From contig NC_063158.1 in NCBI RefSeq assembly GCF_020921035.1, positions 4,508,001-4,572,000 on the forward strand: a stretch of DNA of 64,000 nt. The letters are read 5' to 3'. Positions 38,701-51,728 of this stretch are shown one piece after another (positions within the stretch are counted from its first letter, which is position 1; each line of letters starts with the position of its first letter). Source of the stretch: Rhodamnia argentea. Taxonomy: Eukaryota > Streptophyta > Magnoliopsida > Myrtales > Myrtaceae. The notes under the pieces are model-generated. The model saw only the letters and a program-made list of their open reading frames with translations. It was not told where the DNA came from and did no database searches. A program made the position numbers and the translations under genes.

Positions 38701-39710
38701 GAAGAGTGTCTGCCATTAGTCCATTAACCAATTTGACCAAGGAAAATTGACAACATTTCTTGAAAATTGTAGCCAACATTTGCTTAGCTAGTGGGAAGGT
38801 GGATAGGAAGTATCTGTGTGACCAGCACCTTTGGACCATTGTTTCAAGATCATCATTGACACGCTTTAATGACGAGATTTCTTGAAAAATGTAGCCAATG
38901 TTTGCTTAGCTAGTGGGAAGGTGGATAGGAAGTGTCTGTTTGACCAGGCACCTTTTGGACCAGTGTTTAAGATCGTCATTGACAGGCTTTGATGTTTTGA
39001 CCTATTTGACATGCACCTTTCCAATTTATTGTAGGAGATGACATTAGAAGAGTATGAAAAGGTCCTTGAAGAGAAGAGGAAGGCATTGCTGGCATTGAAG
39101 GCTGAGGAAAGGAAAGTGGAAGTGGACAAAGAGTTGAAGTCCATGCAACAACTCTCTAGCAAGAAGGATAACAATGAAGTATTTGTCAAGCTGGTGAGAG
39201 TCGAAAATTGATAGTTGATTCTGTTTTATATTTTGATTATTGCTTGCTGAGAAACGTCAGTACTGAGCGAACATTTTTGTAGGGATCCGAGAAGGATAAA
39301 CGCAAAGAGGCTGCTGAGAAAGAAGAGAGAGCCAAGAAGGTGCACTTGTCTGCTTTTTCTTTCTCCTTAACTTTTGGAGATTTGTGTCTACTTCATGTTC
39401 TTAGTTGAATAATTGTGATACCTTCTTTTCATGGAGACACGTCTCCACATGAGAAGTGAAGTGTATATGTGCTTGTGCTTCCTCATCGGCGTCTCCTCAT
39501 ATGCATGCGTTCTTTTGTCTGTAGTCTGTCAGCATAAATGAGTTTCTGAAGCCTGCTGAAGGGGAAAAATTCTATAACCCGGGTGGCCGTGGTCGAGGTC
39601 GTGGACGTGGACGTGGATCCACAGGTGGTTACGGTGGTGGCTATGCTAGAGATGTAGCTGCTCCTTCGATTGAGGATCCTGGCCAGTTCCCCTCCCTTGG
39701 TGGGAAATGA
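35777..39710 (+). CDS. RGG-repeat RNA-binding protein (RGGA/HABP4-SERBP1 family), copy 2
   Basis: Seven exons join to 364 codons plus a stop: 35777-35951, 37034-37352, 37603-37668, 37782-37914, 39035-39193, 39283-39339 and 39525-39710. Five exons are identical in length to copy 1; exons 2 and 7 are each 6 nt longer because of extra RG residues. The same domains occur in order: MNPFDILGDDDNEDPSQLVA head, Pro/Ala/Lys stretch, RGG box, GRGNWGTPTDE, EMTLEEYEKVLEEKRKALL, C-terminal RGRGRGRG box and FPSLGGK end. The protein is very similar to copy 1, with conservative changes such as LDKDLKS to VDKELKS. All introns are GT-AG. Both copies look functional, so sub-functionalisation or dosage are both possible. 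Confidence 0.93.
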
Positions 39711-41521
39711 GGTTTTACCACTGCATACTTCAAGCTGAGTTACCTCATGCTTGAAGTTGTTGTGACCTTTCAGGACAAATCGGGTATTAACGGGAATGAT
39801 ATTTTTCCTGTAATAGAAACCTTTGATGTTATTCGTCTTTTTGAGTGTAAATTTTAGTTTCTCCATGGATTACTTTGCTTTTCTTTTGACTCACATCAGT
39901 TTTGATTGTGTTAGAAGATAATGAATTAAGTCTTTCTGAGGTCCCTTGTTTCTTTCAATTTTATTTGTTTGTTCTAATTTAAATCTTTTTGTCATAATAC
40001 GTCCGATTATGAAGGAAATGATAGATGCTCCAGCACTCCATATCCTGCGTCATCACTGATTGCAGATTAGCCTTGTTTTACCGTCATCTGGGGTGCCGGT
40101 GGATGAAGAACTCTTCCCCCAAATAATATCCTATGCTCTGTCTGCTATGATTAATCAAAGCGGATGTCTTTCAATGTGTATTTTACTTTCTAGTCAAGTT
40201 TAGTCATGTAAAGTCTGTATTGTTTTATCAAGTCATAATAACAGATCAATGGTTTTCGAACATGATCACATGGTAGCCGCCCCGCCCTTTAATGGTCTGG
40301 TAGCAGGAAGACGTGTATTAACAGTTTCAGTGACAATGTTAGGTTTGAAGTTTGATGATTTGCTGGGGCATTTCTACTCCTCTCGCGTGGTAAGATGGTT
40401 GTCTTTTCTCACTTGCAAAGCTCGTCGCTGGTGCTGATGAATGATGTTTAAGGGTTTAGAATATAGGAGACGTAACACGAAGAGTGACGGAAAAGTTATT
40501 TGATGCCGCTCACTAGAGTAGTCTTCTGACGGCTAATTAAGTTGGTGCTTCGAGTTGGATGAACCTGTGAACAGTCGTGTTCTCTTCTTAGGCATTCTTT
40601 GCTTTAAGACCCTTTGCATAAGTACTGACATCTTATGACCTTTTATGCCTCGTAACATGTTGTCAAGATCCATCAAATGAGGGTGGCTGTTTCCGCCACT
40701 GGACAGCATCCTGTGTGGTTGGCAGGCGTCGGCATTTCTGCCACATCAATTTCGGCTCAAGCACACCATCACCAATGATGTTTCACCTCTTGTAGTCAAT
40801 AGCATATACAAATTTAACAGTCTTCTTCCAAAGGCAACCCCAGCTTTCAATGCAACCGAGTTTCTTGAATAGAATTTCTTTAGCTTTTAAAGTTCCAGCT
40901 CTTTCCTAAGATAAAAGTGTTAAAAGCATGTTTTTTATAAGATCCAGTACGCGGCATGATTAAACTGTACTTTTGGTTAAACTGTACTCTAGAAATCAAT
41001 TTCAAATGAATTCTTGCTTCAAAAATCACATTACCACTCGAATTTCTGTTACTGAAGCAGAAGTTCTACTTCAAAAAAATTATCATGCGCCCTACGCTAA
41101 CAAGACCCACGTCATTAATGCATCTTCAAAAGCCAAACGACTGACGCAAGCATTTATTGCTCCGCAAAGAGCATGAAATCCAAGAACCTTCAAATTACAA
41201 TACAAAGACAGCTCCTCATCGCCACTCCAGAGGTCGTAGGCATGTCACTGAACATAATAGTAATGGATTGAGAAACTGATAAAGAGGTCAACGAGGCAAA
41301 TACTGCTATTCACCAACATTCCTAATTTGTACAGACGTTTCAGAATCAAATACACATGAGAAAGAATGGAAATCGCAACAAAGTACCAGAATAACCATGA
41401 AATGCATATCTTAATGAACTGTCTTCACAGCAGAGCATCACTTAAAAGATACTAGGTTTACATGCTATAAGCCAAAGAGAACAGATTTTGACATCACAAG
41501 CCCGCCAAGGAAACTTCGACT
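39711..41521. other. Intergenic between RGGA2 and Rab gene (convergent)
   Basis: The 3' flank of RGGA2 is related to 32654-33345 up to about 40700, the right end of the duplication. After that comes AT-rich spacer and the 3' untranslated part of the Rab gene. I see no gene or RNA. Confidence 0.5.
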
Positions 41522-44500
41522 TCAAGAAGAACAGCAGCCAGCCTTTTGGTTGACTGGTTGTCCTCGAATATTCACTGTCGGAGGTCTAGCATTGTTCATT
41601 GCAGGCTGGCTTGCCATCCTGCAGAAAGGAAATATTTAAACGGTCAGATCTGTGGCAATTCAGAAATTCAGGGGGCATTCAGATTTTCACAACAGTAAAA
41701 AAACGTTGAATAAACGAGCAACTACAAAAAATTAACTAGTTTGATTCACAACTATGGGAACTACATGGCACACCTATTCTTGATTGCAGCAGCCATGGCC
41801 ATAAAAGCCTGCTCAACATTGGTGGCATCCTTCGCACTCGTCTCCATGAACGGGATCCCAATCTCATCCGCAAATGCCTACACAATCACTTTCAGCTACT
41901 AAATCGACCTAGGTCAGCATGAAGAGAAACGAGCAACAACTCAACAGTTTTACCTTGGCTGTTTCAGTAGACACGACTTTTTGTGCCGTCAGGTCACATT
42001 TGTTTCCAACCAGAAGCTTGTTCACGTTTTCACTAGCATATCGGTCAATTTCACTTAACCACTGCTTGACATTGTTGAAGCTCTCCTGGTCTGTGACATC
42101 ATATACAACCTGCAACACATCATCAACATATTAGTAACAAATCATGTAAGAGGTAACTCAAGCACACAACATTTCTATATTTAATGTAAGAGGAGTTTGG
42201 GACTCACAATAATTCCATGGGCACCACGATAGTAACTGCTGGTGATAGTTCTGAAACGTTCCTGTCCAGCTGTATCCCACTGAATCCATAGAAAGAAAGA
42301 AGAGAAAAGTTATAACAATAAGAAGCAACTTAAAGAGGGTTGTACTATATATGGTTTACCGTATAAACAAAACACAAACGCACAAATTTTTCTTCACTGA
42401 AGGTTATAGAACATCCAATGGCCAATTTGGGTCTAAAAAAATCTAGATATTACGTGGCCCTGTTGATGTTTAGCAGTCACTGCCCACAAAAAAACAAGTT
42501 TTCTAGTTCCTCATTAAGGAAATTTTAACTATCATTGCCGGGACCACATTAAAATCAGATTAAGTACAAAGAACAAGAGATCGGACAAAAACATACGATC
42601 TGTAGTTTAATTGTCTTCCCATCTTGTTCCACCGTGCGGATTTTCTGCATAATCATGCAAATGAAAGAAAAGTTAGGACTGCACACATAAATACCAAAGT
42701 AAACAGACTTAATTGTTAGATATTCGGTGGCTTACAAAGTCGACGCCGATGGTACTAATGTAGCTCTCCAGATACGAGTCATCCTGGTTGGGATAAAAAT
42801 AATGTTAATTTCAACAGCAATGAGGCTCTGGAATGACAAGATTAAACCACATAGACCAGCATGCAACTTTTGGTATCTCCATGTGATGGCATTCAACTTT
42901 CAAGCATGTTGTCTAGACTGATGAGGCTCTGGCATGACAAGATTAAACCACATAGACGAGCATGCAACTTTTGGAATATCCATGAGACGGCATTCAAATT
43001 TCAAGCATGTCATCTAGACTTGATATGATCAACAATTATACTTAGATAATGTGGAAAAGTTCCAAACCTTAGAGGACAGGAATTATATTTTTAAGGGGAA
43101 AAAAAGAACTTATCAGAAGCTTATACAAGCTACTAATAGTTTTTTGTATGCATGGTGAGATCCTCAAACGTTGTGCTCAAATGAATATATCCAGACCGCA
43201 TATATGCTAGAATCATATGGTCAATTTGGTGGAGCAGGCAAAATGTATAAATGTTTCTCAAACAAGTACAATAAACATGAGGAAGGGCAGGCAACAAACA
43301 AACAAATAGGGTTATGAACTTACAGCAAACCTCAGAAGGAGACATGATTTACCAACACCAGAGTCCCCGATGAGCAAAAGCTTAAATAGGTAGTCGCTGC
43401 ACATTACATCATGGAACAGTTATGGCATTTGAGAGTGGTAGTTTGGATTTAAAACATGTGATCGCATGAGGAAAGATAATACTATCATGACGAGGCATGA
43501 ATTTATGAGCTAAACCCAACATGCTCTCATATTAGACTTAAACACGTCAATTTCAACAAAGCCGATCAGGCCTCATAGCAATCTCCACTGTTGATTAACA
43601 AGCAAATCACCAAATGTTGTGGAAAGGAATCAAGTAGTTATTAGATATAATTGATGCGCCCATGACATGCTGAATTTCATAAAGACTTGAAGATATCGAC
43701 ATTATTATTGACAAATTCAGCTTACATTCATGGATAGCAGGGTAGAAAAAAAGGAATTAAAGAAGCCATTTTTACGAAGTAGGACATACAAAAGCAAGAA
43801 TAGTATTAATCTTGATTCCAGGCATTCGTTTAATCAACCTTCCCATTTTCTCAGTCTCCTATTGGAACAAATTCTAACTTGAGAATAAATATCCAACTGC
43901 TTCAATACCTTAAAGTTTTAAGCATATGACAGTCTACATGGCCATCGGGGAAATAACTATCCAACTGCTTCAATAGCTTAAAGTTTTAAGCATATGACAA
44001 TCTACATAGCCATCGGGGAACCTGTATGTGAAAAATGACACCACTTCTCTATGACATGGGTAACAGTCTCACAGGACCACTTAGAGTCCCCTCTCCAGGA
44101 TTTATTTTCCCTGGGGAATTCATTAATGCATCCGCACGTTATCTCCATTAGAAATAGCAACCGATGAAGACCATGCACCTTAATCCAGTTCCTAAACAAA
44201 AACTCGACAGACTATCACGGTGCACAAATATTACCAGAGAATGGACAATACACGATCCTACAGCACACAATTCACAAAAAGCAACACCCCCCAAAAAAAA
44301 AAAAAAAAATCAACTTTAAAGTCTACAAGAACTCGCGAACGGATCTGAACCAAAGAACTCGCCTGGATCTCAATCATAGCCCTCTAAGAACTAAACTCCC
44401 CGAAAGCGCCACGCAAAAACCATCCGAACAAGCTACATCCTAATAACCCTCAATACACACGCGAAACACGACCACGCCGCTCGCACACATACAAAAGTAG

Positions 44501-44633
44501 CGAAAATTGAACAGATCCAGCAGCAATTGAGCGGCGAAGCGCGAGATCGAGGCGAGATTTACAACCTAAAAAGCACAATTAAGGGTTTTAAGCAAATAGG
44601 GAGATGAACGGAAGCTCACTATTCGGGATTCAT
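41522..44633 (-). CDS. Small GTPase RABD2 / Rab1 (ARA5-like)
   Basis: Eight exons join to 203 codons plus a stop: 44620-44633, 43324-43396, 42736-42783, 42597-42644, 42208-42279, 41954-42109, 41774-41877 and 41522-41618. All are GT-AG. The first exon codes for only MNPE plus part of Tyr5. G-motifs are complete: GDSGVGKS (15-22), effector YISTIGVDF (37-45), WDTAGQE (62-68, Gln67), NKCD (121-124) and ETSAK (149-153). The C-terminus is GCCSS, a double-cysteine geranylgeranylation signal. The length equals Arabidopsis RABD2a (203). Rab1/RABD2 proteins control ER-to-Golgi vesicle traffic. The leader upstream contains GA-rich tracts (44755-44815). It looks like an ordinary functional housekeeping gene. 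Confidence 0.96.
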
Positions 44634-44639
44634 GGCTCC

Positions 44640-46850
44640 GAGATGCTGAGATCGGGGAATCGACGGACGAGGGCTCGTAAAGGTGGACGGAAGTCGTTGT
44701 CCGGCGAGTATTTGACCGGTATTTTGGGATCGTCGCCGGAGAGATGGAGAGAAGGAGAGAGAGAGTTCTAATGGAGACGAAAGGTGTGGGAGGGAGAGAG
44801 AGAGAGGCGTGATTTTAAAGGACCCAAATTCTTCGCGACTACGTTGTTTTTCTCTTTCTGGCTAAAAGTATTTTTAATCGAATAAATTTTAATTTGATGC
44901 AGTTGGGGAAGGAAGGCGGCGTATAGATAATTGACACGTGTCCCATTAATTTGTTTTCCACACGATCAGGCCCGATGGGCTTTGCTGGATTTTGAGGCCG
45001 AGTTTGTACTCTTTTGGAATCAGGAGAGTTCATTCAGCTTCCAAGTCGGCAGCGGATCCGGGTGCGGGTGCGGATCCGAATCCTCTTGTTCTGAATTTCC
45101 CCCCCTCCCCCTCTTTTTTTTTTTTGGGGATAAGCTACTGCCATGCATCTTTTGTTTCGATAACGACATTACATGTACTTTTTCGACACATACGATAACT
45201 TATTAGAACACATTTAATTCCTAGGAAATCAATATGAGCTATGATCGTCGTAGCATAGTTGGAGCCTGTGTGCATGATTTTTTTTTTTTTTTTGCTCTGT
45301 GAAAATTTTACAGTGAATGTATTTTAACTCTTTTTTTTATTTGAAACAGTCGGAATTTTTATAATATATAGAATTTCGGCTCACAAATTCGGGTATAATA
45401 TATTCATAATTTTTTGAAAGGTACGTGACATGTTCTATTTAGTGAGACAGGTAAAAAAAAATCGATTTTTTTTTTTGCTTTTTTCGAAAGCATAAACAAG
45501 CTAACTTCCCATGAAAATCTCTTAAGACGCTAACCTAACCCGTTTGGACACAACGAAATTCGAGTGGGGTTTTTTTTTTCTCAAAATTTTCTGTCGGTAA
45601 ATCTTAATTCAATCACTAATTGGCTAATCGTATAAGATATGATTGATGCGAGACACATGATGGGAGAAAGTAAAGAGAAAAAGGAAAGCCAGTTGTCGGG
45701 TTGCTTCGTACTGGAGCCCTGACGTGTTGGCCACCGCATCGGACCGCACGCACGTACGGTCCAATGAACTTTCTCGGGTCAACTTTTTTCTTTGTCATCA
45801 CCCCATGCGCAGCCTCTTGATTTTTCTAATTTAGTTTTAAATTTTTATTGGAATTTTTTTTGGCCTAGTACTTTTGTTCGAAACTTCAATATAGGTTTTT
45901 CTGATGAGTTTTTACCCATTTTTTTATGTGCTAATCCAATTATCGCTGACCGTCTTATGTGACAAAATGCCACATAAGCAATTTTCGATAAAAAAATGGC
46001 TCAAAGAATAATATCGAAATTTCTTGTAAGAATTTTAAACTAAATTGACAAAATTGAAACGTTTTATACTGAATTAACAGCCGTATGATAGATTTATGCT
46101 ATTTCCTTTTAACTTCGTGAAGAAAAATTAATGTTATCACCTTAATTAAACCACATATTTAGTGCAAACCGAGCAATTAAGCTTGAATGGGAGTTAGTTG
46201 TTGGGAATCTAGCTTGACTTATGGCACTGATTCTCGTTTTAAAGAACCGCGAGGGGCTTTACTTGTATCATAACCTTTTTGCACGTCGTTTTGTATGGCG
46301 ATGACGTGGTCTCTTTGGTCGACTTTGAGCATCATGTCAGCAGACCATCTCAGTTACTTTTCTACATTCTTACCTCCGAGCACCTGCGCTAAACAAGAAT
46401 TTAACCTGAGGCTGCTTCAGGAGGCGCGAAATTTCGGTTCTTTTCGCGTCGAAGCTAATATGGTTTCGAGTTCGCTAAAATGCCGGATGCCAACTCGGCA
46501 CCCCAATATATTGTGTAACAAGACACTCATAAAACCATACGTGCCAGAAATAGTATAGAGGAAATCCCGTCATTCTCAACTCTCGAGCTGCAAGCTCGCT
46601 CTCTCTCGCAACAAAAAATGACATTCATAGTGACAGCTCGAGAATCAGACTGAAGGAAGGAATTTTCCTCTGTACGTTTGATTTGTCCGTGATATGCAGG
46701 TACATCAACATGTAAAACATACAAGGTACTTACATAAGTTGTAACCCAAAATGAGTGGAAACGCCTGCGATCACTTGAAAATAGAGAGCAACTCCGAGGA
46801 TGACTCCTGAAAACGGCTTGCCTGGTATAGCATGAGCAACTTTCCCCCTT
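44640..46850. other. Intergenic upstream of the Rab gene
   Basis: Rab leader and promoter with GA tracts, then AT-rich spacer with several T-runs. A diffuse inverted repeat spans about 45825-46085 (atttagttttaaatttttat on one side, ttaaactaaattgacaaaa on the other), perhaps a degraded MITE. The 3' part (46560-46850) holds the 3' untranslated region of the monooxygenase gene. No gene is supported. Confidence 0.45.
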
Positions 46851-49482
46851 CTATAGACGCTCACAGGCGAAATTCGTGTGTTCTAGCATAGGTCCAATCC
46901 TAACCAGCTTAGGTATGACCACATTGTTCCGAACAGAACAAACAACTGGATTTTCCCACTGCAGAAGTGAGCCGACCAGGTTTGCCCTTACTGTCAAAGG
47001 GAAGATACGAGGCCACCTCTCACTCTCGTACGATTTTAGTGCGCTTTCAACTGACCCATTCCCAGAATTAATCGCGTTTGCGAGTTTTCTAGACAGAACA
47101 ACTGCATCCTCCAGTGCACAGCACGCGCCTTGCCCAAGATTTGGTGTCATTGGGTGCCACGCATCCCCTACCAGAACAACACTACCAGATGAAGCAGAAG
47201 GGCTTACCATAGGCCACAACCACCGATCAACCAGCGGAGTCCTAATGATTGTGTCCCTTGGAGTACGATCGATGATGTTCAATAGCTCTGAAGGCCAGTT
47301 TCGAACTAGTTCTCGTGATTGATTCTTCAATATGGATGGATCAGTGATCTTCGGACCTGTAATAAGACATGCTCATTCATTTCTAATTCTTCCGTTCACT
47401 TATCAGTACATAGAGAGATGCATTCCAGGGGAGCCTACTCTATTATGCTAGCTCTTAGGATAAGCAGGACTTGTGCCAAACTATACATGGAAATCTTAAA
47501 GAAAGTGATGGAGCCAACATTTTAAGCTCGATTTTACATGTCTAGCTACTTGAACGCGATTAGGAGCGAGATTAACCTGGAGAAGGGCTGTTGAAGCAGA
47601 CAAACCAGTAAACTTTAGTTGGAGATATAGGGACATATCCGGCACGCAACCCTCTACCGTAGGTGTAAGTCACCCGTGGTTCACATGGTTGACCATCAGG
47701 ATAAAATCCTAGTCCACGGAAAGCACAATAGCCAACATACTTAGGCTCGGAGAAGCCCAGCCATTTAGCTACTGGAGATCGAACACCATCACAACCAATC
47801 ACAATCTGTTGATTGACAGGAAAGTGACTAAGGTCATAGGCCATTTATTAACCATACGAAAGCTGGAACATGTTAGAAAGAAAAAATGCAATGCCCTTTA
47901 TCGAGATTAATGTTTTTGTCCCAGATCCTAAAATTTGCATTCCTACGATGTTTCAGTGAATAGCTCAAATGAAAGGGTAAGCATATTGACCTTTGCAGAT
48001 AGACGAGTCCCATCCACAAGTTCCAACAGAGTTTCTCCATTTTCACTTCTGCCAATCTTTGCTAGCTTTGATGAAAACCGGATAGCCTCAGGTGGTAGCT
48101 GATCAGCAAAAGTCCCCAAAAGTATGCTCCTCTCCACTGCACGGACCTCTTGGCTACGCGACGTTGATTCATGCAAAAGTACCCAGAGTTGGTCGATAAA
48201 ATACCATACATCAATTGAAGAGAAAACATGAAGTTCTTGAATTTCTCTTAGCTGCCGTACCTGTCATCCTCATCCTTGAACCTAAATGAACGCAGCTCCC
48301 TCCCATCTTCTGATTTTACTACCATCCTGCACAGCTGGTACAATGAATAAGGTTAGAAAAGAATAAGAATCATCAGCAGCCATTTTTTTAGATGAATTCT
48401 AAATTCCAATAATCAACAGCGGTTCCCTGAAAGTTGTTCAGACTTACAAACATCTCTGTATGAAGGTCACTGGACAAACTTGAGCATAAATAGCTTCCGT
48501 CATCGACCTTACTAGGAGAACAATATGCTGGGTTTATTGAGAAGACCCAACAATACAAAATCCCAATATCGCGTGCTTGACTTAATTATCTAGTATCCAA
48601 CTTAACTTAACCCCAAGTTTATCAATTTGGTGAAAAAATTCATGAATGGTCTGGAAGTTCCTGCCCCGGTGAGCTCAGTACCAGACTCCAACACAAGTAC
48701 TATGTACACCAAGCGTGCTGTATCGGAAGGGGCAACAACCCGGAAAACCGAACTTGAACATCTGGTAATCGAAGAACTGATATATCAACAATCAACCACA
48801 AGGTTATCCACATAACACACGCACAGCAATGTGTAGGCAGTTTATAATTTTTACCAAACACCAGGACAACAGCGCTTGTAGCTTGGTTAAAGAAAACATA
48901 CCCTTGGATTTCCAGAAATTGAGTCCGGAGTTCACTCCCAACCCCAATCGCATCCAGTACTCGCCACCCATTCTTGAACAGAGTGAGTGAGGTCCCGCCA
49001 GTCCTGAGCGACTCCGCCTGCTCAAGCACCAGGGACTTGACTCCAAGCCTGCGCGTATTCCAAATTCAGACGTCAGCGACCTCACCCAATCTCACAATAC
49101 GCAACGTCGTCAGCACTAGATGAATCCGATCAACAGAAAACCAAGCGCGCCGAAAGCCCAAAGCCTAACGACAACAAAATCGACGTAACTGAGATGGAAT
49201 GAGTAGTAATTTGAATGACCTGTGAAGCGACAGCGAGGTGGCGAGACCCGCGATGCCAGCTCCGACGATGACGATGTCCTCCTTCAAAACCTCGGCCTCA
49301 GCCTTCACGGAGAGCGCGCGAGGAAGTTCGTTTCTGTTCCCGCTGCGAAGTAGAAACAAGCGCCGGATCCGCCGAGACGCGTAGGTTCGCAATGAACAGG
49401 AAGAAGAAGAAGAAGAAGTGGCCGATGCGACGGAGCTCGAGCTCGAGCTCCAGCGAAGAAGGCATGGAGAGACTGAGGCCAT
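46851..49482 (-). CDS. FAD-dependent monooxygenase, plastid-targeted (zeaxanthin-epoxidase-like group)
   Basis: Six exons join to 457 codons plus a stop: 49220-49482, 48902-49048, 48326-48261, 47991-48153, 47577-47805 and 46851-47356. The third exon is 66 nt. The first ~60 residues are Ser/Arg-rich without acidic residues, as in a plastid transit peptide. The FAD Rossmann motif DIVIVGAGIAGLATSLSLH follows (GAGIAG at 74-79). Next come VIGCDGVRSPVAKWLG, the DG motif of class A flavin monooxygenases, and VLVGDAWHPMTPNLGQGA (GD motif, 353-366) with CALEDA. Class A enzymes hydroxylate or epoxidise aromatic or isoprenoid substrates with NAD(P)H and O2. The closest plant relatives are the MO1/At5g05320-type proteins, whose substrates are not established. 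All key motifs are intact. Confidence 0.9.
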
Positions 49483-51083
49483 GGAGGTTCAATTGGTGCT
49501 TGTAACGAGCGATTCCTAGGGAGTAACCATGGAGTTTGGAGACGTGCGCTTCGTGCGTGTACTCGAGCGAGCGAGCAAGCGAGAGGGATGGCATAGGTGG
49601 CGATTCGTCGGCCATGGAAGCAACGAGTGGTGGGAAGTTGATCCGATTGATTTCGCGGGAAGATACAGTGCCGTACGGAGGAGGACCATTTGGGCCTTGA
49701 CCCAGAATGCCAATTGGGCCCGTGCCCGAACCCAGGCAAGCCATCTTGATTCTCCAACCGGCCTGGTCAATTTTGCAAAGGGAAATTTTTGCTGCAATAG
49801 CGCCCCGCAACATTGTAAAATTACATATTGACCCCACGGACATCAGCATTCAGCAGTCGGCACCATTGAGTTGTGAAAATTGAAGTTTGGAGCATAACTC
49901 GTAACTTTTCAAAGTTTGCCTTCGCTGGTGATTACGAAATAGTCCTAAAATTCAAGAGAGTAATATGTAATTTTGTACTTGTCTAACTAACTTATAAACT
50001 CATTTATAACCTATTTATGATCGACCTGGCAATCATATCATGTCTAAACAGATTTATTGCCATTGAATAACTCATATAATAACTTAGCCCATCATATACG
50101 CGTTGAAAACGTTGCAGCGGGATGGAAATAAGAGGGGTCCTGAGCAATAGAATTCGGTACTTGTTGGCAGGTGAGGTCATAAATTGCACGGTGAGACCTA
50201 TGCCTGTCCAATTGGACCAAATTGGCCCCTGCAGCTCATGACACCCCAAGGTCAACCCGTTGACCGTACGGTGCAATAATCAGCAGGGCCCCATCTGCAT
50301 CAACGGACAACGCTGCAAATTGAAAATTTTCTCAACTGCCGGCCCTCATTTCCCAGTTGGAACGCGCAATGGCATTTATTTTTTTTCAGCGAATCTTGCT
50401 CAGACCACACCCATGATGTCTACTGCCCTCTTTAGCTTTAAGACTAGATTCTACCCACTTCCGACCCAACACTGTCTCAAAATGGTCTCTGTCCTGTCTC
50501 AATTTTAGTTTGGTTTTTAGTCTATGCCAGGTGAAACGAGAGTGTAGGAACTGGGAAGTTAGCTTTACCTTCTCCACAGAGCAACTCTGGTTGATACTGC
50601 CTTAAAAATTCCTCGCGTCTTGATCACAGACCCATGAATTATTCGGTTCATCGTGAACGACTCAGTTCGGGTATATTGATACCGGTTCATTGGAATTTCC
50701 CTCACGAGGCAAGCGTCCACGACGCAGTTGGCTTGCCGATACGACGGAGCTGAAGAAAGGTTTTCGGGGGGTGCCTTCGATACTTCGTTTGAGAATCGTC
50801 GCTCTGCTTTGATGTTGCCACATGCTTAACTAATAATCATTGGCAAAGAAGACAGCCTGATGAGTACGTAGTTAGTATTTCTTGATTCTTGAAATTGTAA
50901 TTAGGTGGAGAACACAATGACAGATACGTAGTTATACCAAAACTGCAGTCTCCAATAGGCAAAATATTGGGGGTCAGATGCTACACTTGGGAAAAAGTTC
51001 AATACTTTACCCAATCCCCAGACAAACTCCTTGGCTGAAAATGGGCCAATCCGCACTTGATTTCCCAAAATTATCCTTCATCT

Positions 51084-51548
51084 CTACCAATGTCCTAGGC
51101 TGCTAGCTCTAGCGTCTGATTCCGGTATGCATTCCAGTAGTGCCGTATCGTTTCTCTTGCCATGTATCGTCGTCGACTCACAGCACGGGTCTCTTTTGTG
51201 ATCCATGGAATGGTGAGGATCTACGTTGATTGAAACTGGCAAAGTGTTCGTCTTGTGGTACATCCTTTTCACTGGACTTAACATCTCATCCTTACAGTGA
51301 AAAGTCGGTGCCGGAGGCTCCACAGACATCCGACCTTTCGCCGGATTTTCTCGCCTCGGAAAGGGAGGAGAAACTTGTGCGATAGGAAAATAGAAGGAGT
51401 AGCTCCAATTTGATGACCAAATCATGTAGAAGATAAGGTTCATTTCCCATTTGTAAAATCTCCTTTTAAGTACTGTTAGGTGTAGCAGCATACCAATCCC
51501 CCCTTCCAGGATGCAAACAGTCATAACCCACTGCTCTTCCAAAGCCAA
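51084..51548 (-). CDS. Uncertain open frame, 154 codons, no recognised domain
   Basis: This uninterrupted frame starts 180 bp from the ATG of the divergent BAHD-like gene. The N-terminal part is hydrophobic and aromatic (LIFYMIWSSNWSYSFYFPI). The C-terminal part is polar with several His, Cys and Pro residues (HHSMDHKRDPCCESTTIHGK). I recognise no family, and no splice partners are apparent. It may be chance, an orphan gene, or an exon of a decayed gene. Confidence 0.25.
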   Translation of the reverse strand: MALEEQWVMTVCILEGGIGMLLHLTVLKRRFYKWEMNLIFYMIWSSNWSYSFYFPIAQVSPPFPRRENPAKGRMSVEPPAPTFHCKDEMLSPVKRMYHKTNTLPVSINVDPHHSMDHKRDPCCESTTIHGKRNDTALLECIPESDARASSLGHW

Positions 51549-51680
51549 TCCTCACTCAACAGCCAACACCTCAATCAATGACCATGTCCAAGGACCCAGG
51601 AGTTGACAAAGGGCAAGCAATCTCTTTTAATACTTTCTCAGATGAACTGTTTTCCAGAACATGTTCAATAATGTCTGTGA

Positions 51681-51690
51681 CTATAAATAG
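51681..51690 (+). promoter_or_regulatory. TATA box of the BAHD-like gene
   Basis: The sequence ctataaatag is an excellent plant TATA box, 39-48 bp upstream of the ATG at 51729. It implies a very short 5' leader if the ATG choice is right. Confidence 0.6.
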
Positions 51691-51728
51691 CCCACGGAAA
51701 CCACTAGGAACTGTCCCAACAGCCAACG

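Larger units (their letters stand above)
49483..51690. other. Intergenic between divergent monooxygenase and BAHD-like genes
   Basis: Promoters of both genes plus spacer. The region just upstream of the monooxygenase is GC-richer and full of overlapping open frames in several frames; none has a recognisable domain. A 154-codon minus-strand frame at 51084-51548 is listed separately. Confidence 0.45.

Noticed and set aside
45825-46085. Possible MITE by diffuse inverted repeat
   Set aside because: The arms match only in A/T-rich words and no target duplication is clear; left as a remark in the intergenic entry.
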